From NCBI GenBank assembly GCA_000023185.1, contig CP001627.1, forward strand, positions 230,783 through 294,782: a stretch of 64,000 bases of DNA, written 5' to 3'. This document shows positions 41,759 through 50,640 of this stretch, piece after piece. The translations under genes and the position numbers were made by a program. The notes below the pieces were generated by a model. That model made no database searches, was not told the origin of the DNA, and was given only the letters and a program-made list of their open reading frames with translations. Source of the stretch: Rhizobium leguminosarum bv. trifolii WSM1325. Lineage in GTDB: Bacteria > Pseudomonadota > Alphaproteobacteria > Rhizobiales > Rhizobiaceae. The first letter of the stretch is position 1. Each line of letters starts with the position of its first letter.

Positions 41759-44700
41759 CTACATCCCCAATCCCAAACTCTTCGTGCGCGAAAGGGACCG
41801 TTTCAACTCCATCTGCTGGGTGAGCTCGGCACGATGACTACGATCGGCAAGGCGAGCAACCTCGCGGATACGCTCGACGTCACCAGCCCGATCCGGTCCC
41901 ACTCGCTTCAGCTGATCCGCGAGATCTGAGGGATCGGCGCGACCGAAGCGCGTTTCGATTGCGCTGACGATATCCTTTGCCTCGGCAAGCGCCTGACGGC
42001 CCTCCGATGTCGCCGCCAGTCGTTCGACGAACTTTGCCTTGTCGCTATAGGGGAGATCATCGAGATTGCGCAGCAACGCTTCGCTCCGGCGGCTCGGCCC
42101 CAGAACCTCGACGACGTCCTGCTTTTCCCGCTTCCAGCGCTCCGAGCCGCATTCAGCCGCAAGGCGACGCTGCCAGGTGTTGGCGGATTGGCGAACATGC
42201 GAAGCCAGCGCATCGATCCGGGAAAGCGCGTGTTTGCGTTCAGCGTTGTCTCCGAACAGGCCGGTCTTGCCGGCGAGCGCACCGATCGTCTCGGGCGAAG
42301 TGCTGATTTGGTTGGCAAGCGCGACCGGATCTGCATTCTCATCCAGGATCCGGCCACGCAACACGTCCATGGCCGCTGGCGCGTCCTTGAACACCTGCGG
42401 CGCAAGCTGCTTTGCCGCGGCCCAATCTCGTTCGAATGCCGGCATCGCCTTTGCCCGTCCAACCGCTTCGACACTCATCGCATAAGTCTTCACGGCCGCA
42501 ACGAGCACGCGGCGTTCATCGTCACGTTCATCGACATTGGGATCCTGGTGCGAAGAGCCGCCATCGGCGATGGTGCGCGCTGCGAGCGGCCGCGGTTCTT
42601 GCATTGGCTTGGGAACCGCCGTGTCCGGGATGGGCTGTATCCCTTTGCTGATTCCCTGAGATGCGACCTCACTCTCGCCCTGCCCCCGGCGGTCGTTCAT
42701 GCCGCGCCGATTGGCAAAGTCATGGGTATAGTCGAGCGTCGTCTCCTTGACGCCTGAGCGGCTCAGTGTCTCTGTCAGGGATCGCACAGTCTTGAACGCA
42801 TCGAGGCTGGCATAGAGCTGCACCTCCTCGCGATGACGGGTCATCGCCACGTAGGTCAGATGCCGGTCCATCGTCGTCGACGCCAGGACAAAACTCCGGT
42901 CGACGGTAGCGCCTTGCGTCTTGTGGATCGTCGTTGCGTAGCCGTGATCAAAGGATTGGTAACGATTGACCGGTACGGTCACCTGGCGTTGCCCATCTTG
43001 CGTCTGCGCCTTGCCGTCAAGCCGAACTTGTATTGCGTCCGGCGCGACGGCGATCACCTCGCCCAACATGCCATTCTTGACGGCGAGATCACGATCGTTC
43101 TCCAGGAAGACGATGCGATCGCCGCGTGCGAAGGATCGCTTCCCATTGTTGGTCTGGTAGGTGAGTTCCTCACCACGATCATCCGAGGTGCCGGTGCTTC
43201 TTGAGAGCTCACCGCGCTCCTGCAACCGAGCGCGAATGCCGGCATTGATGGCACGGACGTCGTCGCGTCGATGGGCCATGGCAATGCGCGTGTCGTTGGG
43301 ATTGGCCGATCGGTCAGCGACGTAATCGGCAATGATCACCTTCAGCGTTTCCGCGCGATCCGTCTTCAGATGAACGCTTCCCCGTGCCTCGTAGGCCGAC
43401 AACCCGGCTGCGGTCCGATGCGAGGCAAAGTCGATCGAAGCCTGCTTTTGCCAATCGGCTTTTTGCCGGCGCACTTCCGAAAGCTGCGCATGGCCGACGG
43501 CTTCCGCGATCGCCCGAAACGGCGCGCCCGCTCCGATCGCCTGAAGCTGTTCATGATCTCCGACCAGGACGAGCTTGGCGCCGGCCCGTTTGACCTCGTC
43601 GACGAAGCGGGCAAGCTGACGACTTCCGACCATGCCGCCCTCGTCGATGACGAACACGTCACGAGCATTGAGCCGACCACGATCAGCCTGCCAGCTGTAT
43701 TCCCAGGACGCCAAGGTGCGACTTGAGATCCCGGACGATTGCTCCAGGCCTTCCGCGGCCTTGCCGGCCAATGCCGCGCCATGAACGCGATAACCTTGCG
43801 CTTCCCAGGCGTGCCGGGCAGCTGCCAGCATCGTGCTCTTGCCGGCACCGGCAAAGCCGATCACCACGGCGATCTGCGAGGCGCCGGTGACATGCTCGAT
43901 CGCCTGACGCTGTTCCGCCGATAGTCCCTGCCCGGGTGAAGGATTTCCCGCCTGGATCGATCTGTCCTGATCGGCGATGGCCGCATCGACATAGCGCTTC
44001 GCCACACCGTGGTTTTGGCGCGCCTTCATCGCAACAGTGGCTGTTGCCATCGCACCCTCGATCGCCACCATCTCGACCGTCGAATAGCGTGCCTCTCCAT
44101 CGCGGCCGCGAACACTCGAACTGTCGGGCCTCAGCTCGACGAGGGCCTTCGACGCCATGACCGATGCAAAGGCGTTCTGGAAGGTCTGCGGATCGTCATT
44201 GATGGTGCGATGCAGAGCCCTGGCAATGTCATAGCGGCTGAAGACGCTCTTCTCGTTGGTAATCAGCTTCAAGATCTCTTCGGGCCGCCGGCGAACGATC
44301 TCGGCATTGCGATCGGCCGATTGCGGTGAGATGCGCACGCGCGAGACTGCCCCACCCTGGCGATCGATCTGAGTGGCATGCACACCGACATGTTCGCTCG
44401 GCTCGATCGTGATCCCGGCTTCCAGATGCGAGCGATGATCGATGCGGATATCGTGGCCGGCCCTCTCAAGGTGCTCGTTGGCAAGATGCTCCCACGCCTG
44501 TCTGAGATCCTTCAGCTGCAGTTGCGATGGCGGCAGGTGATTGGCGAGAAGCCATCTGTTTTCCCGCTCGAGCAGCGTCTTGTCGCCAAGGCCGGTTTCC
44601 CTCACCTCACGCGTCGTCATCATCAGATGCGCATGGCTGTTTCTGATGTCACTTCCCTCACCTGGCCGATGGATCGCGAAGTCGACGGCAGCGCCATAAC

Positions 44701-45046
44701 GATTGGCGAGATCTTCGGCAAAGGCCCGCGTCAGCACCAGGCGTTGATCCGGCGTCAGTTCGTGCGGCAGGGCGATTTCGAATTCCCGGGCAATCCGGGC
44801 GTCACTGCGTTTCTCGGCACGCTCGGCGGCATTCCACAAGGCCGATCGCTTCATCGCCCAATAGGCGGAAGACCCAGCCGGCAAGACGATCTCGGCATGC
44901 TCGACACCTGTCCTGTTGCTAAAATCATGGGTTAGCCCATCACGCTCGTTCGTCAGCCGCTCGGCCGCACGATAGGCGGCGGACGCGACAGCGCTGCGGC
45001 CACCGCTGCGAGCGATCGGCTTCATGCTGAGATGATAGATCGCCAT
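41759..45046 (-). CDS. traA: Ti-type conjugative relaxase/helicase TraA
   Basis: Relaxase of 1095 residues, the normal length for Ti/rhizobial TraA. The N-terminal MobA/MobL domain has the nicking Tyr near Y25 in SAAYRAAERL and the histidines of the metal site (H126, H138, H140 in NSHAHLMMTT). The central RecD/TraI-like helicase has Walker A GFAGAGKSTM (K403), Walker B FVIDEGGMVGS, and TTIHKTQGATVDRSFVLAST near the end of the helicase part. The C-terminal 300 residues are helical and poorly conserved. It nicks at the oriT just upstream and unwinds the transferred strand. Divergent from the traG operon. Confidence 0.95.
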   Translation of the reverse strand: MAIYHLSMKPIARSGGRSAVASAAYRAAERLTNERDGLTHDFSNRTGVEHAEIVLPAGSSAYWAMKRSALWNAAERAEKRSDARIAREFEIALPHELTPDQRLVLTRAFAEDLANRYGAAVDFAIHRPGEGSDIRNSHAHLMMTTREVRETGLGDKTLLERENRWLLANHLPPSQLQLKDLRQAWEHLANEHLERAGHDIRIDHRSHLEAGITIEPSEHVGVHATQIDRQGGAVSRVRISPQSADRNAEIVRRRPEEILKLITNEKSVFSRYDIARALHRTINDDPQTFQNAFASVMASKALVELRPDSSSVRGRDGEARYSTVEMVAIEGAMATATVAMKARQNHGVAKRYVDAAIADQDRSIQAGNPSPGQGLSAEQRQAIEHVTGASQIAVVIGFAGAGKSTMLAAARHAWEAQGYRVHGAALAGKAAEGLEQSSGISSRTLASWEYSWQADRGRLNARDVFVIDEGGMVGSRQLARFVDEVKRAGAKLVLVGDHEQLQAIGAGAPFRAIAEAVGHAQLSEVRRQKADWQKQASIDFASHRTAAGLSAYEARGSVHLKTDRAETLKVIIADYVADRSANPNDTRIAMAHRRDDVRAINAGIRARLQERGELSRSTGTSDDRGEELTYQTNNGKRSFARGDRIVFLENDRDLAVKNGMLGEVIAVAPDAIQVRLDGKAQTQDGQRQVTVPVNRYQSFDHGYATTIHKTQGATVDRSFVLASTTMDRHLTYVAMTRHREEVQLYASLDAFKTVRSLTETLSRSGVKETTLDYTHDFANRRGMNDRRGQGESEVASQGISKGIQPIPDTAVPKPMQEPRPLAARTIADGGSSHQDPNVDERDDERRVLVAAVKTYAMSVEAVGRAKAMPAFERDWAAAKQLAPQVFKDAPAAMDVLRGRILDENADPVALANQISTSPETIGALAGKTGLFGDNAERKHALSRIDALASHVRQSANTWQRRLAAECGSERWKREKQDVVEVLGPSRRSEALLRNLDDLPYSDKAKFVERLAATSEGRQALAEAKDIVSAIETRFGRADPSDLADQLKRVGPDRAGDVERIREVARLADRSHRAELTQQMELKRSLSRTKSLGLGM

Positions 45047-45086
45047 CGCTTGTCCCCTTTGTTAGCGGGCTGCCGGCCCGCGCTTT

Positions 45087-45117
45087 GAGTTGCCCGGCAA
45101 CTCGTAAGTGCGCCCTT
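45087..45117. other. oriT nic region (RSF1010/Ti type)
   Basis: Inverted repeat GAGTTGCC-C-GGCAACTC (45087-45103) is followed at once by GTAAGTGCGCCCTT (45104-45117). This is the conserved nic core of IncQ/RSF1010 and Ti/rhizobial oriT sites, where cleavage occurs in TAAGTGCG|CCCT. The position between divergent traA and the traC/D-traG operon is the usual one. Confidence 0.9.
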
Positions 45118-45332
45118 GTGCCTTCGTCGCTTCGCGCCTTCGGGCACTGGTGGGAGCACGCGGCAATCTCCCGATGACCTCGTAAGCCGTTCATCCCGTC
45201 GCTTCCACGCGCAGATTTGCGGGTTTCGAAGTGCTGCTCTTCGAGACAACCTCAATCGAGGCACGCCGGCGGCTCTGATCATCCATTCATTGCCGCGGCC
45301 AATGGCTCAATGGGAACAAGGGAGAAGTCATC

Positions 45333-45644
45333 ATGGCGCGCAAAACCATCGGCGAGCGGCTCGCCCAGCTGGAGGCCCAGCGAAAGACATTGCAGATCCG
45401 TCTCGGCAAGCAGGAGCGCGCCATCGATACGCGCCGCAAGGTGCTGATCGGCGCACTGGTGCTGCATCGGCTCGAGCATGACCGCGATGTGCATTTTGCA
45501 GGCGGGATCGCCGAGTGGCTGAGACGGGAACTGCCAAAATTCCTCACCCGCGATGGCGACCGGGATCTGTTCGACGATCTGCTGAAGCCGCAGGCAAATG
45601 AGCCGACTATCGGCGATATCGGCAACGGGAGTGCAACATCATGA
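45333..45644 (+). CDS. TraC/TraD-like conjugal transfer protein
   Basis: Small basic protein of 103 residues. A coiled-coil start (ERLAQLEAQRKTLQIRLGKQ) is followed by TRRKVLIGALVLHRLEHDRD, which is the signature of the conjugal transfer TraD family found between oriT and traG in Agrobacterium and rhizobial plasmids; the N-terminal half resembles TraC. It probably assists relaxosome assembly at oriT. GGGAG precedes the start by eight bases, and the stop overlaps the traG start (ATGA). Confidence 0.85.
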   Translation: MARKTIGERLAQLEAQRKTLQIRLGKQERAIDTRRKVLIGALVLHRLEHDRDVHFAGGIAEWLRRELPKFLTRDGDRDLFDDLLKPQANEPTIGDIGNGSATS

Positions 45645-47326
45645 TCCATGCCAGCCAGATCAAATCTGCCTTCGCAAACATGATGCGCATGGCGGTCCGC
45701 GATCCGCTCTGGGCGATCGTCGCGTTCATCACCTTTCCGCTTCGATATGCCAGGTCGTTCCTGAAGGGTGCGGTCGGCTATGTCATCGTCATCGTTACCG
45801 TCTACTTCGGGATCGACTACCTCAGACGCGTGATGCTCGGCGGCCATAGGGGTGACGTCATCTGGCATATCGGCGACTGGGTATTCATGCTTTTTGCCGT
45901 CGTGCTGCTTATCCGGTTTTTGTCCGAGCCGCTGATCACACATTTTAGCACAGCGAGCGACGCCGACACGCACGGGACGGCTCGGTTCGGAGGTACACGA
46001 GAGATCGCACCGCTGACAAAGGCAGAAGGCGGATTGCTGATCGGCCGTGCGAACAACTCTGGCCGGCTTCTTCGCTATGGCGGGCCGGCTCATCTTCTGA
46101 CCATGGCGCCGACGCGCAGCGGCAAGGGTGTCGGCACCATCATCCCGAACCTTCTGACCGCCGACCGCTCGATCATCTGCATCGATCCGAAAGGCGAGAA
46201 TGCGCAGATCGCAGGTGATGCACGGCAGAAGTTCGGGCCGGTTCATATCCTCGATCCGTTCGGCATCACCGGCAAACCTTCGGCTGCCTTCAATCCGATG
46301 AATGGTTTTAATCCTGCCGGCATCGATGTTGCCGAAGACGTCTCGACACTTGCCGACGCACTGGTGTTCGACGAACCCGGTCTTTCGGGGGACGCCCATT
46401 GGAACGAGGAAGCAAAGGCGCTGATCGCTGGATTGCTGCTGCATGTGCTTGCCAGCCAGCCAGACGACAGGCGCACGCTGACGATGCTGAGGCACTTCCT
46501 GACGCTGGCACCGGAAGCCTTCCGTGCCGTGCTGGACGAGATGCAGGCAAGCGACGCGGTGAACGGACTGATTGCCCGTGCTGCCAATCGCCATCTCGGC
46601 AAGTCGGATCGCGAAGCCAGCGGTGTGCTGTCGGCGGCCCAGCGACACACGCATTTCCTCGACAGTCCGCGCATGACTGCGGTGTTGTCACGATCGGATT
46701 TCCGGTTTTCCGATCTTAAGGCAAACAAGGCGACCGTCTTTCTGGTCTTGCCGCCAGACAGACTTGCGGCCTACTCGCGTTGGCTGCGTTTGCTGGTGGC
46801 CCAGAGCCTGACCGAGATGGCGCGCACGGCACCCTCGCCGCAACCATCTGCGCCACCTGTTCTCTATCTGCTCGACGAGTTTGCCGCCCTTGGTCATCTG
46901 GCGCCGATCGAACGGGCCATGGGACTGATGGCAGGTTACGGAGTGCAACTCTGGCCGATCGTCCAGGACATTCATCAGCTGCGCGCCACCTATGGCCAGC
47001 GCGCCGGCACGTTTTTGTCCAACGCCGGCGTGCTGCAGGTGTTCGGCGTCAACGATCACGACAGCGCCCGTCTGGTATCCGATCTGCTTGGCCAGGAGAC
47101 GGTCGTCTTCAACACGGCGGCACGCGCGCTCGATTCGGAAAGGACCGGCCTCTCCTTTGCCGAGCAGCATGTCGGCCGGCCGCTGCTGACGCCCGACGAA
47201 GTCCGCAATATGCATGCCGAGACCGAGCTGCTCTTCATCGCCGGGCAGCGGCCGATCGCGGCCGTCAAGCTGCGATATTATGCCGACCCGGAATTTGCCG
47301 GATTGTTCACCGCGTCACAGATCTGA
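45641..47326 (+). CDS. traG: Type IV coupling protein TraG (VirD4 family)
   Basis: Hexameric membrane ATPase of 561 residues that links the relaxosome to the mating channel. Two N-terminal helices lie at about 40-62 and 75-100. Walker A is APTRSGKGVGTIIPNL, Walker B is VLYLLDEFAALGHL, and the arginine-finger region QDIHQLRATYGQRAGTFLSN is typical of TraG/VirD4. Somewhat shorter than the usual 640 residues because the C-terminus ends soon after the RecA fold. No mating-pair (trb/virB) genes are in the window. Confidence 0.95.
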   Translation: MIHASQIKSAFANMMRMAVRDPLWAIVAFITFPLRYARSFLKGAVGYVIVIVTVYFGIDYLRRVMLGGHRGDVIWHIGDWVFMLFAVVLLIRFLSEPLITHFSTASDADTHGTARFGGTREIAPLTKAEGGLLIGRANNSGRLLRYGGPAHLLTMAPTRSGKGVGTIIPNLLTADRSIICIDPKGENAQIAGDARQKFGPVHILDPFGITGKPSAAFNPMNGFNPAGIDVAEDVSTLADALVFDEPGLSGDAHWNEEAKALIAGLLLHVLASQPDDRRTLTMLRHFLTLAPEAFRAVLDEMQASDAVNGLIARAANRHLGKSDREASGVLSAAQRHTHFLDSPRMTAVLSRSDFRFSDLKANKATVFLVLPPDRLAAYSRWLRLLVAQSLTEMARTAPSPQPSAPPVLYLLDEFAALGHLAPIERAMGLMAGYGVQLWPIVQDIHQLRATYGQRAGTFLSNAGVLQVFGVNDHDSARLVSDLLGQETVVFNTAARALDSERTGLSFAEQHVGRPLLTPDEVRNMHAETELLFIAGQRPIAAVKLRYYADPEFAGLFTASQI

Positions 47327-47417
47327 CGAGGCGATATCACCAACGTGAATCGATCGGGCCTCATCGATTCACAAATGTCGTTGGACGTGAGCAACTGGTC
47401 TTTGCGATTCTGCCCGC

Positions 47418-47663
47418 ATGACAGCTCAGCCCTATCGTCTCTACATCGAACGCATCGATCCATCGAAGAACATGGCTCGCTTTTATGCGCTGTCGATCGA
47501 GCCGAACCTCTTCGGCGAGACCTCGCTGGTGCGCAGCTGGGGACGGATCGGCAGCCGCGGGCAGCAGAAGATCCATGTCTTCGACAGCGAGGCAAAAGCC
47601 GTCGATCTCCTGCTCAGCCTTTTGCGCAGGAAGCGGTCGAGAGGCTATCGGGTCCTGCAGTGA
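47418..47663 (+). CDS. WGR domain protein
   Basis: Single-domain protein of 81 residues consisting only of a WGR fold: YRLYIERIDPSKNMARFYAL, SLVRSWGRIGSRGQQKIHVF and a C-terminal helix LLLSLLRRKRSRGYRVL. WGR domains bind nucleic acid in PARP and MolR-type proteins. Stand-alone copies are frequent on rhizobial plasmids next to tra genes, with no established role. Confidence 0.88.
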   Translation: MTAQPYRLYIERIDPSKNMARFYALSIEPNLFGETSLVRSWGRIGSRGQQKIHVFDSEAKAVDLLLSLLRRKRSRGYRVLQ

Positions 47664-47726
47664 TCGGCATCCGCGTCTCTCATGTCTGAGCGAAAGAGGA
47701 GACAGTTGAGAGGAGGAAGAGACGGC

Positions 47727-48647
47727 TCACGCCGCCGCCTCCTCGTCGAGTTCGGGCTGCAGGGAATGCAGATAGTCGACGGCGCGCTGCGCATGTGCTG
47801 CCGCCGAGAAGATGGCGCGCTTGTCGTTGGCCAGAACCTTCAGCCAGCCATCGAGATAGCGTGCGTGGTCGGGGCGTGGTTCGAGCTCTGGGACGATGCC
47901 GAGATCGGCGCAGAGAAACGCGCTGCCGAGTTCGGCAATCAACTCCTCGCGGGCACGTTCGCTCCGGTCTTTCGCGTAGCGGCTGAGATCGCGATCAAGC
48001 CGTCGCGGTGCGGCGGTCCAGTGCGTCATCTCGTGGCTGAGGATGGCGACATAGGAAGCATCGTCCCTAAAGGCATCCAGGCATGGCATCTGGATGTAAT
48101 CACGCTGAGGGGCATAATAGGCAGCCGATCCTCCGTGGCGGATCAGCGCCCCGGTATTGGCAAAGAAGCGGCCGGCATTGCCGATGCGGCTCATCGGATC
48201 CTGGTGAGGGGCCATCTCGTCCAAGCGGCCGTTAAGACCGGCGATCTGATCGGTGTTGAACACCGTGTAGGTCTTGAGGAATGGAACATCCTGTTCGATC
48301 TCGGTGCCCGTCTCGGTCGTCTCGGTGCGGATGAACGAACTGGCAAAGACGACGGTCGTGCCGGTTTCGCCCTTGCGAACGGCGCCACCGAGTTCGATGG
48401 CCTGGCGGAACGTCATCCAGCGAGATGAGGCAAAGCCGCGGGCGATGGCTTCGGACCACAGCAACAGAACGTTGATCCCGGTGTAGGGTTGGCCATTGTG
48501 GCGCAGTGGCCGGCTGACCTCGCTTGTCGCATGCCCCGTCGTCCAGGGTTTGGTCCATGGCCGCACGCCCCGTTCGAGATCGGCGATGATCGTGTTGGTG
48601 ATGCGGCTGTAGATATCGGATCGTTGATTGGATTGTTGCCTGCTCAT
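47727..48647 (-). CDS. ardC: ArdC-type antirestriction protein
   Basis: Protein of 306 residues with the N-terminal ssDNA-binding DUF1738 domain (RSDIYSRITNTIIADLERGV, then RPWTKPWTTGHATSEVSRPL) and a C-terminal zincin-like domain with HEMTHW (H205, E206, H209). ArdC proteins coat incoming ssDNA and protect it from host restriction, which fits its place beside traG and oriT. The start at 48647 follows GGAGGTTCCAAC; the longer frame to 48860 is a low-complexity GC-rich extension without support. Confidence 0.92.
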   Translation of the reverse strand: MSRQQSNQRSDIYSRITNTIIADLERGVRPWTKPWTTGHATSEVSRPLRHNGQPYTGINVLLLWSEAIARGFASSRWMTFRQAIELGGAVRKGETGTTVVFASSFIRTETTETGTEIEQDVPFLKTYTVFNTDQIAGLNGRLDEMAPHQDPMSRIGNAGRFFANTGALIRHGGSAAYYAPQRDYIQMPCLDAFRDDASYVAILSHEMTHWTAAPRRLDRDLSRYAKDRSERAREELIAELGSAFLCADLGIVPELEPRPDHARYLDGWLKVLANDKRAIFSAAAHAQRAVDYLHSLQPELDEEAAA

Positions 48648-48913
48648 GTTGGAACCTCCGTTTCGAGGTCGCGGCCATCGCGACCTGCTACGGCGGTCCG
48701 AAAGCCGGGCTGCAAGCGCTGCCTGCACCCCGCGGGGCCGCAACGAAGTGGAGGACGGCACAGCCGTTGCCGGCGGCGCGAGCCTGGCAGGACCAAAAGC
48801 CGGGGCAGGACGCGATGGCCGCAATCGCAGGGGAGGTTCTGATGGAGGCAGACATGGCAAATCCGCGAGGGGATCACATCGCTCGCGTCACAGCTGACCG
48901 CAGCGCAGATCGT

Positions 48914-49804
48914 TTACCTGGCGGGCCGTGCCAATGACCTCGCGATATCGACAATGTCGTCGCGCGAGGCGGTTGGATCCTCTTTATTCCAGGCGACACC
49001 GAGCCCGATCCGGAAGTCGATGCCTCTCACCGCCTTCAGTTCGAAGGCCCTGTTCGGCAGGCCCTCGGTCCATTCCGGCGCAAAGCCGATGCCAAGCCCG
49101 GCCGAGACCAGCGACACCAGCGAATAGGTGTCGTCGCAGCTATAAGCGATGTTGCGGGTCAGATCGTACTCCTCGAACTTCTCGTTGAAGTACCGCTCGG
49201 TATAGGAGAGGTTCTTGCGATTGAAGGCGATGATCTTTTCCGAGCGTAGATCGTCGATGGCGATCTCCGCCTGCTCCGCCAGCCGGTTGGTCCTGGCGAC
49301 CGCCAGCAGATAGCGCTCATGGGCGATCGAGGCGAAGCGCAACGAGCCGATATTTTCCACCGGTCTAATGAAGCCGAGATTGATCTGGCCGTTTTCCAGG
49401 CCGCGGATGATGTCGCCGGTATTGCCGCTTGATATATGGATGCGGATATCCGGGTACTTGCGGGCGATCTTCGCCAGAAACGCCGGCAGCACGCCGGTGG
49501 TCGCCGGATAGACGGTACCGATCCTGATCTGCCTTATCGTCTTGCCGGCCACCGCCCTGGTGATCTCGGCACTCAGATCGACCTCGCTGAGGATCCCGAC
49601 GCAGCGCTCGTGGAAGATCTCCCCTGCCCGCGTCAGTTCCACCCGCCTGGTCGAACGGATGAACAGCGCGCAGCCGAGCTCGCGTTCCAGCGCCTGCACA
49701 TGGTTGGAGAGCGCCGGCTGGGCGATGCGCACCTTGGCGGCCGCCCGGCCGAAATGCAGTTCCTCGGCCACCGCGACGAAGTAGGAGAGCTGGCGTAGTT
49801 CCAT
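48914..49804 (-). CDS. LysR family regulator
   Basis: Regulator of 296 residues with an N-terminal winged helix (MELRQLSYFVAVAEELHFGR, AAAKVRIAQPALSNHVQALE) and a two-lobe effector domain (IRIGTVYPATTGVLPAFLAK ... DTYSLVSLVSAGLGIGFAPE). The start at 49804 is the canonical LysR N-terminus; the frame stays open to 49990 through the divergent gene's operator. No obvious target gene is divergent from it apart from the small XRE gene, so its regulon is unknown. Confidence 0.92.
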   Translation of the reverse strand: MELRQLSYFVAVAEELHFGRAAAKVRIAQPALSNHVQALERELGCALFIRSTRRVELTRAGEIFHERCVGILSEVDLSAEITRAVAGKTIRQIRIGTVYPATTGVLPAFLAKIARKYPDIRIHISSGNTGDIIRGLENGQINLGFIRPVENIGSLRFASIAHERYLLAVARTNRLAEQAEIAIDDLRSEKIIAFNRKNLSYTERYFNEKFEEYDLTRNIAYSCDDTYSLVSLVSAGLGIGFAPEWTEGLPNRAFELKAVRGIDFRIGLGVAWNKEDPTASRDDIVDIARSLARPAR

Positions 49805-49857
49805 AGGGTCCTTCGACGAAGCGAGGCGGATAGCGCCGGCATGACGCTTTCTCGCTT

Positions 49858-49892
49858 TTGTAGAGTATACTCCGTAGCGGAATACTCTACAA
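49858..49892. promoter_or_regulatory. Inverted repeat upstream of XRE controller gene
   Basis: Arms TTGTAGAGTAT (49858-49868) and AATACTCTACAA (49881-49892) are separated by 12 bp and end 17 bp before the start codon of the small XRE protein. This arrangement is typical for autoregulatory controller operators. Confidence 0.6.
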
Positions 49893-49909
49893 GAGGTTCT
49901 CTCGCTGTC

Positions 49910-50128
49910 ATGGAGATACGCGAGACCTTCGCTCGAAATTTGAGAACTCTTCGGCAGGCGAGGAAAATGTCGCAGGAGGAGCTCGCCCATCGTTCCAGCG
50001 TTGATCGGACCTACATCAGCTCTCTGGAACGATGCGTCTACAGCCCAAGTATTGAGGTGCTAGACCGACTAGCTGCCGTGCTGGGTGTTGAGCCTGCTGA
50101 CTTACTTAGAAAGCTAGGTAAGGAATAG
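49910..50128 (+). CDS. Small XRE-family regulator (controller-like)
   Basis: DNA-binding protein of 72 residues made of one Cro/C1-type HTH: FARNLRTLRQARKMSQEELA, SSVDRTYISSLERCVYSPSI and VLDRLAAVLGVEPADLLRKL. Length and sequence are like restriction-modification controller (C) proteins and similar solo XRE proteins of rhizobia. No methylase or nuclease gene follows. The start at 49910 lies after the inverted repeat; the longer frame from 49841 would run through it. Confidence 0.88.
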   Translation: MEIRETFARNLRTLRQARKMSQEELAHRSSVDRTYISSLERCVYSPSIEVLDRLAAVLGVEPADLLRKLGKE

Positions 50129-50355
50129 CGAGCAACCGCGCGGCGACCTTGGTATTCTCAACGCGATCGCCGCCCTAGCCTGCTGCGAAAGTTGGCTTTC
50201 GCGGCGTAAGCAGATTTATGGAACTTGGTTGGTTGAACCAGATGCTGTAGTGGGGCTCGGCGCGAGTCGTCGCGGTTCAGGCTTGTTGCGAAGGTGGAGG
50301 TGAGTTGTTGTTGATCTTTGCGTGATGGCGTGTCGGCCGGGCCTTGCCCGCCCCG
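50129..50355. other. Stretch without recognisable gene after the XRE gene
   Basis: About 230 bases where a restriction-modification gene might be expected if the XRE protein were a true controller. Only short frames with frequent stops were seen. No family similarity was recognised. Confidence 0.4.
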
Positions 50356-50640
50356 TCATCGAAAACTTAGAGTGTACTCGCGCACCACGAAATTCCCGTC
50401 CTGATTTGGGAACGTACGCGCGATGTTCCCTTCGGCTTTCGCCGACAATGCCAAGTGCTTCGAGTGCATTTGTCTCCCTGCAGCAGTGTCCGGCACGCCC
50501 AGCCGCTTCATCTCAATCGCGAGTTCATCTAAGCGAGCCGCATTACGTGTGACGGGAGACTCGACCAAACAAGTAGTCGAACTTGCCCGGGGCAATCTCA
50601 AGTCCCATTGCGGCAGGTGTGCTTTCAGAAGACTATGCAC
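50356..50640 (-). CDS. Hypothetical protein, possible third gene after ankyrin gene
   Basis: Open frame of 94 codons (GTG start) that overlaps the end of the ankyrin gene by eight bases. The C-terminal 60 residues (LDELAIEMKRLGVPDTAAGR ... NFVVREYTLSFR) look protein-like, whereas the N-terminus is less convincing. No family recognised. It could be the remaining end of a longer gene. Confidence 0.35.
   Translation of the reverse strand: MHSLLKAHLPQWDLRLPRASSTTCLVESPVTRNAARLDELAIEMKRLGVPDTAAGRQMHSKHLALSAKAEGNIARTFPNQDGNFVVREYTLSFR

Noticed and set aside
42188..42757. Plus-strand frames opposite traA
   Set aside because: Antisense to the conserved TraA C-terminal region; no motif or ribosome site.
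46688..47215. Minus-strand frame within traG
   Set aside because: Shadow of the TraG ATPase domain; composition follows the coding frame of traG.
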